Shown: positions 35,541 to 44,459 of the stretch, one piece after another
Layout of the letters: every line of letters starts with the position of its first letter
Position numbering within the stretch: position 1 is the first letter of the stretch
Source of the DNA: Falsiroseomonas oleicola
Lineage (GTDB): Bacteria; Pseudomonadota; Alphaproteobacteria; Acetobacterales; Acetobacteraceae
Assembly: GCF_019029495.1 (NCBI RefSeq)
Contig: NZ_JAERQM010000006.1
Span: forward strand, 325,115-389,114
Direction of reading: 5' to 3'
DNA: 64,000 bases
The notes under the pieces: generated by a model
Database searches by the model: none
What the model was told of the DNA's origin: nothing
What the model saw: only the letters and a program-made list of their open reading frames with translations
Program-made: the position numbers and the translations under genes

Positions 35541-37280
35541 GTGACATCCCACGTGTTCCCCGTCGCCTGGTACGACGCGAACGCGGCTCGCCTCGCGGCA
35601 GACTACGCACGCGTTGACCCGTCCCTGGCGCTGAACTGGCTGCTCCCCCTCCTCCCGGACCCGCCCGGTCTGGTTCTCGACGTGGGTGCAGGTACGGGCC
35701 GGGATGCAGCATGGCTGGCCTCGCTGGGCCACAACGTCGTGGCCGCCGAGCCAGCCGCAGGCATGCGCGATCAGGCCGCACGACAGCACCCTCATGAACG
35801 CCTCCAGTGGATCGATGACAGCCTGCCTGCGCTGATGGCGATTGGACGCCTGGGTCTCGCCTTCGACACCATCCTGGTCAACGCGGCCTGGCAGCACGTC
35901 GCACCAGCGGACCGGCGACGCGCATTCCGGAAACTGGTCGGCTTGCTAAGGTCCGGCGGCGTCCTCGCCATGACGCTGCGGGACGGGCCTGCCGAAGCGG
36001 AGCGGGCGATGTTCCCCGCGCCGCTGGCCGAGGTCGAGGCGCTCGCGCGCGACCACGGCATGACCATGGTGCTGACCGAGCCAGCATCCGACGCTCTCGG
36101 CCGTCCGGAGATCAGCTGGACCCATGTTGCTTTCAGGCTGCCGGACGACGGAACCGGTGCGCTACCGCTCCTTCGGCATGTCATCCTCAATGACCAGAAG
36201 ACGTCGACCTATAAACTCGGCCTGCTCAGAGCCCTCTCAAGAATTGCCGATGGAATGGCGGGCCTAGCGAGGCACGTAGACGACGATCGCGTCGAACTCC
36301 CGCTCGGCCTCGTCGCGCTGACGTGGCTGCGCCTCTACCTGCCCCTAGTCGCCGCCAACTTGCCGCAGATGCCCGCGAACCGAGGCGCCGACGGACTGGG
36401 CTTCGCAGGCGACGGGTTCCGCGCGCTGCTCGGGGGCGTCATCCCGCGCCTCGACCTGCGCCTCGGCGCCCGCTTCTCGGGTGACGCCGCGCAGGCGGTG
36501 CACGCGGCGCTACGCGACGCAGCGACGACCATCACGCGCATGCCCGCAAACTACATGACGTACCCCAACGGTGGCGCAATCCTCCCCGTGACGCGCGCAT
36601 CCCCCAGGCTTCGCGGCACCGAGGTCGCACTCGACGCGAGCTACCTGTGGGACTTCGGCACCATGGAGGTGCCCCGGACGATGTGGTCGGCGCTCGGCAG
36701 GTTCTCTGCGTGGATCGAGCCCGCCGTGAACGCGGAATGGGTGCGCCTTATGCAGGGCTACGCAGCCAGCCAGGGACGCCGCCTTGACGAAGGTGCCATC
36801 GCGTCAGCGATGACGTGGTCGGACCCTACCCGCGATGTGGCATTGCCACGCCAGATCGCGACCAGGCTGCTGACCTCGGGCCGCCCGGTCCTTTGCTCGT
36901 GGAGCGGCAAATTGCTGAATGCCGAGCGGCTGGACATCGACCATTGCATGCCCTGGTCTGCCTGGCCCTGCTCTGACCTGTGGAACCTGCTTCCAGCGGA
37001 CCGCCGGGTCAATCAACACCTGAAGCGCGATCGGCTCCCAGCGGAGGCGCTGCTCTTGGCATCGCGGGGCCGGATGCTCGAATGGTGGGAGGCGGCCTAC
37101 CTGCCGCAGGAACGGCAGCTGCTTGCCGAGAGGTTCGTGGAGGAGGCGCGGGCAAGCCTTCCTAGCCTCGCTGGAGCAGCTTCGCTGGAACGGCCGGAGG
37201 ACGTGTTCGCTGCCGTCCGCGTGCAGAGGCTGCGGCTCAGGCGCGACCAGCAGGTCCCGGAGTGGGCGGGGATGTCCTGA
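35541..37280 (+). CDS. SAM-dependent methyltransferase fused to an HNH nuclease
   Basis: 579 residues. The N-terminal class I methyltransferase has motif I LVLDVGAGTGRDAAWLA (about 45-61), FDTILVNAAWQHV and LLRSGGVLAMTLRDG, ending at about residue 215. A helical middle region follows. The C-terminus has an HNH nuclease core, LDIDHCMPWS (about 463-472), WNLLPADRRVNQHLKRDRLP. The methyltransferase lacks the DPPY or PC motifs of DNA methylases and looks like the small-molecule/tRNA type. GTG start with a weak ribosome site. Pieces of paralogues lie at 25450 and 40373. Confidence 0.85.
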   Translation: MTSHVFPVAWYDANAARLAADYARVDPSLALNWLLPLLPDPPGLVLDVGAGTGRDAAWLASLGHNVVAAEPAAGMRDQAARQHPHERLQWIDDSLPALMAIGRLGLAFDTILVNAAWQHVAPADRRRAFRKLVGLLRSGGVLAMTLRDGPAEAERAMFPAPLAEVEALARDHGMTMVLTEPASDALGRPEISWTHVAFRLPDDGTGALPLLRHVILNDQKTSTYKLGLLRALSRIADGMAGLARHVDDDRVELPLGLVALTWLRLYLPLVAANLPQMPANRGADGLGFAGDGFRALLGGVIPRLDLRLGARFSGDAAQAVHAALRDAATTITRMPANYMTYPNGGAILPVTRASPRLRGTEVALDASYLWDFGTMEVPRTMWSALGRFSAWIEPAVNAEWVRLMQGYAASQGRRLDEGAIASAMTWSDPTRDVALPRQIATRLLTSGRPVLCSWSGKLLNAERLDIDHCMPWSAWPCSDLWNLLPADRRVNQHLKRDRLPAEALLLASRGRMLEWWEAAYLPQERQLLAERFVEEARASLPSLAGAASLERPEDVFAAVRVQRLRLRRDQQVPEWAGMS

Positions 37281-37319
37281 ACATGCGCTAGTCTCCCGCC
37301 TGGAATGTGGTCAGCATGG

Positions 37320-37375
37320 AAGAAGGACCCCGGTGAGGGGTGATCGGCGTCCAAACGGGACCCCTTTGGTGATGG
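37320..37375. repeat. IS21-like end remnant
   Basis: Contains GGACCCC at about 37326 and AAACGGGACCCCTTTGG at about 37356-37372, with GATCGGCGTC between, closely matching the istB-side end at 1360-1400. No IS21 gene remains here. Confidence 0.5.
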
Positions 37376-37450
37376 GGTTCACGCTGGTTCCTTGGATGAC
37401 CAGCGGCCTGGTTCGGGATGCTGGTACCCTCGACTTCGCCCGACCAGAGG

Positions 37451-37549
37451 CGTCAGTATAATGAGCGGCTCTACAACCCAAGGCGGCGACACTCGGCCAT
37501 TGGCTATCTCAGCCCCATGGCGTTCGAGCGCTTGCCCGGTTCAGGCTAA
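37451..37549 (+). pseudogene. IS3-family transposase OrfB, C-terminal scrap
   Basis: The frame reads RQYNERLYNPRRRHSAIGYL then SPMAFE before a stop about eight codons later. That is the well-known C-terminus of IS3-group OrfB integrases. Everything upstream, including the DDE core, is gone. It lies just downstream of thsA in the space between the methyltransferase-HNH gene and Thoeris. Confidence 0.75.
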
Positions 37550-37597
37550 ACTAGGTGCCCCGCGAACCGGCAGCAGTCCAGGCCAATTTGGCCCCGA

Positions 37598-39049
37598 TCA
37601 CAACGCGCGAACCTTCTTGAACTCTCGCAGGACGGCCTGGACTGCTCTGGCCAGCGCTTGCGGCGGCAGGGACGGATTGTTGAGTGCCTTGAAGGCGTCT
37701 CTTGGGTACCAGGGCCAGCGCGCCAGCTCGGTCTGCGTGGCGGTCCACGCTCGGGCTGCGGCATGCCCGGTGGCGCCTATCGGGATCGGCACGCGGCCGC
37801 TGTCCAGAGTCATCCTGAACTCTTCCATGACGCCATCGGCGACCGACAGTGTCCCGTCGGCTTCGCGCTTCGCACCGGCGATGATCACGGTTGCGCCTGC
37901 CCGGCTGACCATTTCCTGCCGCCAAGCCCTCCAGAGTGCCGGGTCCGGCACTTCGCCGGGCGCCGGTTGAGGGAATGGTCGGAGCAGCATGTGCCTGTCC
38001 AGGCGCAGCGACGGCTGCCCGGTTCTGTTCAGCGCCCCCAGCAGGCCAGAGATGGCGGCAGATCCGATGGTGAGGCCGAAGCCCGACACCAGCCGGAAGC
38101 CCTCACCAGGAAGCAGGCCAGCGACCGCCTCAGCGACGGCGCTGGGAAGTTCACGCTCGGCCTCTGAAGCGATCTCAGGAAGGCTGCCCGAGATCAGCAC
38201 CGACTCCCTCACCGTTCGGAGTTCAACGCGCCCCAGCAGGGCGGGCACCTCGTCCCAGTTGTTAACCTCGACGAACTTGACGCCGTACCTGACCTCCCAG
38301 TCCTGGACCCACAGGTCGAAGCGCCGGTCAACTTCGTCCTGGTCTTCCGAAAGTTCGGCCTTGGGGCGCCGTGCGAGGCTGAAGTGCCGCGCGGCGCCGT
38401 TGCCGAACATTCGGCGCAGTGTGCTGAACATAATCGCCAGATTCGGATCTCGATGCCCGAAGCCGAGGAAGAGCATCCGCTTCCCGATCAGGTCGGCGGC
38501 AAGAGCCGTGAAGAAGCCCTCGCGTGAAGCTGCGTACTGGTCGTAGTGGTCCTTGGCGATGACGATGCTATCGAGGTCGCCGACGCAGCCGTGCATCTTG
38601 TAGAGCGTGCCATCCGCCCACGGAGGAGGTGCAACTTTGAAGTCCTCCTGATTACGCTTCACGTCGAGATGTAGACCCTGCTGCTTCCAGGCCTGCTCGA
38701 TGATTTGGTCGTAGTTGGTGGTCCAGATTGTCCGCAACTGCGACCGCGCCAGAATTTTCAGGGAGCGGGGAAGCCGGTCATCTGGGACAGGGCTCAGCGA
38801 ATCCCTGATGGTCTGTCGAAGCTCTGCGCCGCGATTTCCGCCTTGGTTCAGGTAATGCTGCGCCACCATCGCCAGGTCATCGAGGCGGTGGAGCTTGATA
38901 CGGAGTTCCTTGGCGCAGGTTTCCAAAAGGTCTGACCAGGACCCGTAGCCCGCCTCCAGGCTGACGCCGGAACCGACGAACAGCGATGCCTGGCCCTTGG
39001 CCAAGGCGTCACCCCATTCAGCGACGAAGGTCTCGGGCGATACCGCCAT
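37598..39049 (-). CDS. thsA: Thoeris ThsA: SIR2-SLOG NADase effector
   Basis: 483 residues. The SIR2 domain shows SLFVGSGVSLEAGYGSWSDL (22-41), TTNYDQIIEQ with Asn112, LYKMHGCVGDLDS with His153, and FLGFGHRDPNLA. The C-terminal SLOG domain shows LISGSLPEIASEAERELPSA and RLVSGFGLTIGSAAISGL (about 319-336). In Bacillus cereus ThsA, the catalytic pair is Asn112/His152, and the SLOG domain binds the cyclic ADP-ribose signal made by ThsB to trigger NAD destruction. Divergent from the two TIR genes, 66 bases away. The ATG at 39049 is the first family-like start. Confidence 0.93.
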   Translation of the reverse strand: MAVSPETFVAEWGDALAKGQASLFVGSGVSLEAGYGSWSDLLETCAKELRIKLHRLDDLAMVAQHYLNQGGNRGAELRQTIRDSLSPVPDDRLPRSLKILARSQLRTIWTTNYDQIIEQAWKQQGLHLDVKRNQEDFKVAPPPWADGTLYKMHGCVGDLDSIVIAKDHYDQYAASREGFFTALAADLIGKRMLFLGFGHRDPNLAIMFSTLRRMFGNGAARHFSLARRPKAELSEDQDEVDRRFDLWVQDWEVRYGVKFVEVNNWDEVPALLGRVELRTVRESVLISGSLPEIASEAERELPSAVAEAVAGLLPGEGFRLVSGFGLTIGSAAISGLLGALNRTGQPSLRLDRHMLLRPFPQPAPGEVPDPALWRAWRQEMVSRAGATVIIAGAKREADGTLSVADGVMEEFRMTLDSGRVPIPIGATGHAAARAWTATQTELARWPWYPRDAFKALNNPSLPPQALARAVQAVLREFKKVRAL

Positions 39050-39115
39050 GGCGCAATGCTTGTCCCGTTGTATAGGCGGCATGATATTCTAAATGCCGAT
39101 TCGAGAGGAACCTGC

Positions 39116-39712
39116 ATGGCGCGCCGCGTCTTCTTCAGCTTCCACTACCAGCCGGACGTCTTCCGCGCCAACGTGGTCAAGAACGCATGGGTCGGCCGCG
39201 ATCGGGAAGATGCGGGCTTCTTCAACGCATCTGTCGTTGAGGCGACGAAGAAGACCAGCGACGATGCGCTCCGGACATTCCTTCGGAAGGGCTTGGAGGG
39301 GTCGAGCGTCCTGTGCGCGCTCGCCGGGGCCGAAACGGCGAGCCGCCGCTGGGTGAGGTTTGAAGTGCTACAGGCGCTTCGGGATGGCCGCGGCATCATG
39401 GAAATCGCCATCCACGGCATCAAGTGCGCCAAGACAGGGAATACAGCGGCGGCCGGTTCATCGGTGTTGGGTGAACTCGGTTTCTGGGCTGGGGACGGCC
39501 GGGTGACGTTCATGGAAGTCGGGCCGGACCGGCAGTGGCGCCGAAACGACGACGTGCCGAGCATCGCTGTCAGCGATTTCCACTGGTCAGTGCAGGACAA
39601 GCAGGGCGTGAACCTCTCCTCAATGTTCAAACGCCACGACTGGGTCCTGGGCGACGGTTACGCAAATCTTGGGTCCTGGGTCGAGGCGGCCGCGAAGCAG
39701 GCGGGCTACTGA
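39116..39712 (+). CDS. thsB: Thoeris ThsB: TIR-domain signal synthase
   Basis: 198 residues matching the ThsB (DUF1863/MTH538 TIR-like) family almost from the first residue: RRVFFSFHYQPDVFRANVVK, then KKTSDDALRTFL and SRRWVRFEVLQAL. Glu83 in the last segment corresponds to the catalytic glutamate of ThsB. The C-terminus keeps HDWVLGDGYANLGSWVEAA. On sensing phage it should make a cyclic ADP-ribose isomer from NAD. GAGAGGAA precedes the ATG. It is divergent from thsA and ten bases before a second TIR gene. Confidence 0.93.
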   Translation: MARRVFFSFHYQPDVFRANVVKNAWVGRDREDAGFFNASVVEATKKTSDDALRTFLRKGLEGSSVLCALAGAETASRRWVRFEVLQALRDGRGIMEIAIHGIKCAKTGNTAAAGSSVLGELGFWAGDGRVTFMEVGPDRQWRRNDDVPSIAVSDFHWSVQDKQGVNLSSMFKRHDWVLGDGYANLGSWVEAAAKQAGY

Positions 39713-39722
39713 GGATCGGCAG

Positions 39723-40325
39723 ATGGCATTTATCACCCTCGGCGAGGCTCGCAGGCGCGGCATGACGCCGCCCCAGACGACCTCAGCCCGCGTGCTCAAG
39801 GAGGAGGCCGGAACCCTCCGCAAGAGCGCCGCCCGCTACGACATTTTCCTATCGCACAGCTTCAGCGACGCGACCTTGGTGCTCGGCGTGAAGCGAATTC
39901 TCGAGGAGGACGGGGGACTGCGGGTCTTCGTGGACTGGGTGGAGTACCCGGAACTGGACAGGAGCCGGGTGACCGCCGAGACGGCCGCGATCATCCGGGC
40001 CGCCATGGAAAACTCGAATTCGATGATCTTCACAACTTCGGAAACATCGCCCTCGTCGAAGTGGATGCCCTGGGAACTGGGCTTCTTCGATGGGAAGCGA
40101 GGGTCCGACAAGGTGGCAGTCCTTCCGCTGGTTGAGACCGAGGGCAAGGAGTTCAAGGGGCAGGAATATCTGGCGCTCTACGGACAGGTCGAGCGCCACG
40201 ACCTGCGGCTGACGAAGAGCGACGGCAGTTCACGCCAACTGCCGCGCGCCCTGGCCGTGGTCTCCTCACCGCGCAGCGCACGGGAGAGCTATACCTTGGT
40301 CCCCATGTTCGCCAGCCGCGGCTAG
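39723..40325 (+). CDS. Second TIR-domain protein of the Thoeris locus
   Basis: 200 residues. A TIR fold of a different subtype from the first: YDIFLSHSFSDATLVLGVKR (39-58), RVFVDWVEYPELDRSRVTAE, and SSKWMPWELGFFDG, in which Glu118 is the expected catalytic glutamate. The ribosome-binding site GAGGAT overlaps the stop of the first TIR gene, so the two form one operon. Thoeris loci with more than one ThsB are known; extra TIRs broaden phage recognition. The first 38 residues are an unassigned helical extension. Confidence 0.88.
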   Translation: MAFITLGEARRRGMTPPQTTSARVLKEEAGTLRKSAARYDIFLSHSFSDATLVLGVKRILEEDGGLRVFVDWVEYPELDRSRVTAETAAIIRAAMENSNSMIFTTSETSPSSKWMPWELGFFDGKRGSDKVAVLPLVETEGKEFKGQEYLALYGQVERHDLRLTKSDGSSRQLPRALAVVSSPRSARESYTLVPMFASRG

Positions 40326-40372
40326 ATGCTTCGCCCTGTCCTTGCGACGGGCGGATGTCAGGCTTCAGTCTC

Positions 40373-40515
40373 CGGTTGCTCGAGTGGTAGGAGCTGGTCC
40401 ACTTGCCCAAAGAATGACAGGTGCTTCAAGAGAAGTTTGTTGAGGAGGCTCGGGCAAGCCTCCCTGGTCTGGCTGGAGCAGCTTCGCTCAAGCGGTACGA
40501 AATGTGTTCGCTGCA
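40373..40515 (+). pseudogene. Decayed 3' end of a methyltransferase-HNH gene copy
   Basis: One frame reads RLLEW-stop-ELVHLPKE-stop-QVLQEKFVEEARASLPG followed by LAGAASLKR. The gene at 35541 has RMLEWWEAAYLPQERQLLAE and FVEEARASLPSLAGAASLER at the same place. The nucleotide match covers about 37077-37215 and includes two in-frame stops here. It is a relic of a second copy lying on the far side of Thoeris. Confidence 0.8.
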
Positions 40516-40726
40516 CCCGTTACCTTGCTCGGCCGAATAACGAGCCGCGCGATAGCCATCCTGGGCATTGAACTTGCGTGGGAGTCGGCACCTCCACCAC
40601 GCGCACCGGCACCACGCGGGTGCCGCATCAGCGCGCACCACGCCCCGCATCGTCCCTGCACACGCAGGGGGTCTGCGTTGCTCGCGGGCAGAGAGGACGC
40701 AGCACCACCCTACCGCATAGCGCTGC
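40516..40726. other. Short gap after the relic
   Basis: No gene recognised; GC-rich with proline/arginine-type shadow frames only. Confidence 0.4.
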
Positions 40727-43700
40727 TCAAAGCTCGTTCTGGTCCGGCAGGCCGCCGTCGTCCCTTAGGGTATACTTGATCGATACGGGGGCTGGTCCAG
40801 ATAGCGCCACACGAAACCCGAAGCGCATTATCAGGGTCCCATCCTCGGCACTGGGCTCTGCGACAAATTCGGCAGTTGCCAGATGGGAACCGCTAACGGT
40901 GAACTGGACAGCTGCGAGTGCGCGCCTGGAGACAACGATAGTCCAATCCGACGGCAGAAGGGCGTGAAAAAGGGGAATTCCGTTCAGGTCGAGAAAGTAG
41001 CCCTGTCGCGCTTCGTCCTGCCGAACCGCGACCGAGAGCCCAGCGGGAACAGGCGCGCCGTAGCCGTGCTTCCACCCGTTGAGCCAAATCAGACTGTTGC
41101 TCTGCGATACCAGGATGAGGACTTCGTGGGGCGGCTCGCCGATCCCATCGACGGCAGAAGTCACTGCATCGCACCAAGTCTCGGCATTTGCCACCTGCAC
41201 GACAGGCGTCGATTGATCCAGCAGCGCACTGCCGACCCCCCAGGCTGCCCGGTCGGCAAGCGCGCCGGGCAACAAGCCCCAGTCACTCTTTGCCTCAACG
41301 AGCCGCGGCGACGTGAACTCCCCGCGGGAGTAGCCTTGGAAGCTGATTTCTGCACTGTGCGCCGGGGTGAAAGATGCAGTCTCGACCCGGTCAAAGAGGT
41401 TCACGGGGCATCGGGCCATACCCGACGCAAAGGCCGCGCGCGCCGCATCGTCGGCAGTGGTCTGCAGCCGCACCTGATCAAGCGGCAGCGAGGTCAGAGC
41501 CGTCTCCAGGTTGGAGGCAACTTGCTGCCTGAGCTCTTGCAGGCGCGCGACGGCCCGTCCACGCCACTCGTCGAAGTCAACTGGGGTCGCCGACCCGGCC
41601 GGGTCATCAGACGTCAAGGCGGCGGCAATCGGGGACCATTCGGCGGCGTTGAGCGCGTGCAGGTTGCGGGCGAGTCGGTCGAGGTCCTGAATGGTGTGGC
41701 GAGCGGTTTGCGCTTCCCCAGCCGTCGAGGGCACCGCAGTGGCGGCCGCCTCACCCGGCTGCCCGACTGCCCGAGATGCCGCCGCGACCAAGAGCAGGGC
41801 TTCTGCGGCGCTCAAGTCGCTCGCCGGACCCGAAGACATGTAGATGCGCATGGAAACCATGTCTTGCGGCGCTTGGCGGGCGAGCGCCGACGCTACCCCC
41901 TCCAGGCCATCGCGCGACGCATCCAGCGTCGCGCGCAGGGTGCCACCGAGCCCGCTCCCGAAAGGCCGTTTGGACAGCCGCGAGTGAGCAGCCGTGTCGT
42001 GCAGTTCGTGCCGGAAGAGCATGCGCGCGCCAATAATTGATGGATCTTCCCGACCCTTCTGCGACGCCCAAGACAGCAGCACCTCGGCCAACGCGATCAA
42101 CACAAGGGCCCAGGCCTCCTCCGCCGCCGCACCGAAAGCGGCTCCTGGCGTGATACCAAGGCTGAAGCCGTCCGGCGCGAGCGTGTCCCGGACCTTCTTC
42201 CAATCCCTTTCCTCGATGAGGCTCGTGCTCACGCGCCGGTACATCGGCGGCAGGGGCGGATTGTACCCGGTCGCCTTTGACAGTTCATCTGGCCATCGCA
42301 GCAGCGCATCGATAGCCCAGCGCACCCCTTCGATGTCGCCGAGGCTCGCCGCCCTGGCCGCCATCCTGGCCGTCCCTTGCAGGTGGGCATTTATCGACGA
42401 CCAGCCGCCAACAAGCCGCTGCCACTCATCCTCCCCGTCCACCACAGGGGCCGTGCGCATTCGTTCGAGCAGAAGGTAGTTCCACGCACCGATCATGGTG
42501 CGCCAAGCTGCCGACTGGACGTCAGGTGCCGGTAGGACCTGGGGGCTGGCCAGTACGGCCGGTCCGCCGCCTGGCGCCCGCCTGAGGCGCATGGAGACAA
42601 AGTTGGCGAGCAATGGGAGCAGAGCGTCGCTCGCGGAAAGGGACGAGAGCGGCACGCGGCCTGCGGCGGCGGCAATCCTGGTTGGCAGATAGGCGGCCAC
42701 TTGGAGCAACTCGGGTCGAGAGAGCGAGACCTCAGCTACGCGCTCGAGCGCGTCCCGGTAGCACTCGCCCCATTCCTGGCCCAGCGTCGCGAATGAGCGC
42801 CGACCTGGTTGGTCCGCGTAGCTGCCAGAGTTCCCCTGCATGGCAGCCAGCCGCAGCAACAGGCCATGCAGGTCGGCAGCTTCGGCCAGCCGGACGCGAA
42901 GCTCCATGGAGTCACCCGCGAGCGTGGCAGCCATCATCTCATTCGCAGCGTCAGAGAGCAGGTCTCTGGATGACGGCGGTGTCGCCCAGTCCCCCGAATC
43001 TCGCTCGATGCTGAACGAGAGGCGAACGAGAAGGCGCTCCACCCGAGTCAGCTCCGCGTCCGCGGTCCATGTGGCGAGGGTAACCGGTCCTTGAACGGCG
43101 TCGCCCGGGAGAAGCGGGAAACTGACGCTGCGCCGCTCTGGCGAATGGAGCAGGTTGGCTCCGGCGGCCAGATCGCGACGTTGACGATCCGCCCAGGAGC
43201 CTGCCACCAAGTCGAGCAGCGCAACGCGCACGTCCCTCACAATGTGGGGCGTGCCTGGGAGGTGACGCACCACAGCGCCCCCTTTGCCGTGCCCTGCCGC
43301 GCGACCTGCTGCAACCTCGACGAGGGGTGACGCGGGTGAGATGGCCGCCGTGTTCACCTCCCGCCCTACCTGGGTCACGATCGTGGGCACGAGCAACTGT
43401 TCGAACTCCCTCGGCCAAGCCACGTTGCAGGCGTACGCGTGCCTGAGTGCCTGTCGTCCGGCAGGCGTGAGGAAAGCAAGTGTGCTTTTCAGGAAGAGGC
43501 CGATGCCGAGGAGGTTCCCAAGGAACCACACGAGGTTCACCGCCGTAAATCCGACGATGATAGAAATTGGTAGCGACGTGGCGAAGGCCAGGGCAACCGT
43601 TGCCGTCCCGCACAATGACAAGGCACTGGCGCCGACCTGGATGGCACCGGTCTGCCGGACGAAGATGAGCATTCTCGCACCGCCGGTTGACCGAGCGCCG

Positions 43701-44197
43701 AGCAGGACGCTGACCAAGGCTATGACGATGGGGTAGACGAGGCCGAGCAGCGTTGCCTGGGCGGAGAGGAGGGCCACGTTGACGTCACGCAGGACCGCCA
43801 ACGCCGAGGATGCGTCACCTTGGTTCGCCCCCTGGGACACACTCCCGCCGAGCATGCTGATGAGCGTAGCGTCCCCCACGAAGGCAGCTCCTCCGTACGC
43901 AGCGGTGGTACAAACCGCAAAGGTCGCCGCGGCGACCTTCCAGTTGGCCTGCAGCACGGAAAGGACGAACCGCACCGGGTGGCGACGGTGTGCCATCGCT
44001 TCATCGTTCGAGGCGTGGTGCTGTCGCACCCTGACGCGCGCCGTTACGCGTGCGCTTGGCCAGACGAGCGCGAGCATGGCCGCCGCCAGCAGTAGCCGGA
44101 TAGCGCGTGCGGCCATTAGACCCCGGAGCCGTATGGGACCCAGAGCCAACCTTAGCCGCTGGGCCGCCGAGTGAAGGTGGGAGAGCGTCGTTCTCAT
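40727..44197 (-). CDS. Very large membrane protein of unknown function
   Basis: 1156 residues in the longest reading. The first 260 residues hold four or five hydrophobic stretches: LLLAAAMLALVW, WKVAAATFAVC, LLGLVYPIVIALVSVLLGA, then VALAFATSLPISIIVGF and LVWFLGNLLGIGLFL. The remaining 900 residues are soluble, mostly helical, ending in a beta-rich domain (LIWLNGWKHGYGAP, YFLDLNGIPLF). No family is recognised. Start alternatives exist at 44116 and a little further in. Same strand as, and 262 bases downstream of, the kinase triad, so it may be a membrane partner of that system. Confidence 0.72.
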   Translation of the reverse strand: MRTTLSHLHSAAQRLRLALGPIRLRGLMAARAIRLLLAAAMLALVWPSARVTARVRVRQHHASNDEAMAHRRHPVRFVLSVLQANWKVAAATFAVCTTAAYGGAAFVGDATLISMLGGSVSQGANQGDASSALAVLRDVNVALLSAQATLLGLVYPIVIALVSVLLGARSTGGARMLIFVRQTGAIQVGASALSLCGTATVALAFATSLPISIIVGFTAVNLVWFLGNLLGIGLFLKSTLAFLTPAGRQALRHAYACNVAWPREFEQLLVPTIVTQVGREVNTAAISPASPLVEVAAGRAAGHGKGGAVVRHLPGTPHIVRDVRVALLDLVAGSWADRQRRDLAAGANLLHSPERRSVSFPLLPGDAVQGPVTLATWTADAELTRVERLLVRLSFSIERDSGDWATPPSSRDLLSDAANEMMAATLAGDSMELRVRLAEAADLHGLLLRLAAMQGNSGSYADQPGRRSFATLGQEWGECYRDALERVAEVSLSRPELLQVAAYLPTRIAAAAGRVPLSSLSASDALLPLLANFVSMRLRRAPGGGPAVLASPQVLPAPDVQSAAWRTMIGAWNYLLLERMRTAPVVDGEDEWQRLVGGWSSINAHLQGTARMAARAASLGDIEGVRWAIDALLRWPDELSKATGYNPPLPPMYRRVSTSLIEERDWKKVRDTLAPDGFSLGITPGAAFGAAAEEAWALVLIALAEVLLSWASQKGREDPSIIGARMLFRHELHDTAAHSRLSKRPFGSGLGGTLRATLDASRDGLEGVASALARQAPQDMVSMRIYMSSGPASDLSAAEALLLVAAASRAVGQPGEAAATAVPSTAGEAQTARHTIQDLDRLARNLHALNAAEWSPIAAALTSDDPAGSATPVDFDEWRGRAVARLQELRQQVASNLETALTSLPLDQVRLQTTADDAARAAFASGMARCPVNLFDRVETASFTPAHSAEISFQGYSRGEFTSPRLVEAKSDWGLLPGALADRAAWGVGSALLDQSTPVVQVANAETWCDAVTSAVDGIGEPPHEVLILVSQSNSLIWLNGWKHGYGAPVPAGLSVAVRQDEARQGYFLDLNGIPLFHALLPSDWTIVVSRRALAAVQFTVSGSHLATAEFVAEPSAEDGTLIMRFGFRVALSGPAPVSIKYTLRDDGGLPDQNEL

Positions 44198-44459
44198 TCC
44201 GGACGGATATCACCCTGCACGCCCCTTGGCACAACGCACCGGATCCTAGGATCGTCGACCTTCGATGATGTCCTCGGCCACAGTGGATACTCCTCGCCTC
44301 GAGGGGTGACAGTGCTTGCGGCTGAGGTGCAGGACCTTCTGCAGCGCGTAGCCGACAACCAGCCGGGCTTCAGCGGAGCGCGCTTTGCCTGCATTGGATG
44401 CGGGCGGATCGCTGCCCGGGATGACCTTCGCCCTCGTAAGAGCCAAGTGTTGATCGATG
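44198..44459. other. Gap between the kinase gene and the large membrane protein
   Basis: 262 bases. A 66-codon minus-strand open frame (44246-44446) lacks any family-like feature. No terminator hairpin seen. Confidence 0.35.

Noticed and set aside
40883-42040. A 385-codon plus-strand frame opposite the large membrane protein
   Set aside because: It is arginine-rich without hydrophobic or domain structure; the opposite frame is open over 3.4 kb with membrane segments.
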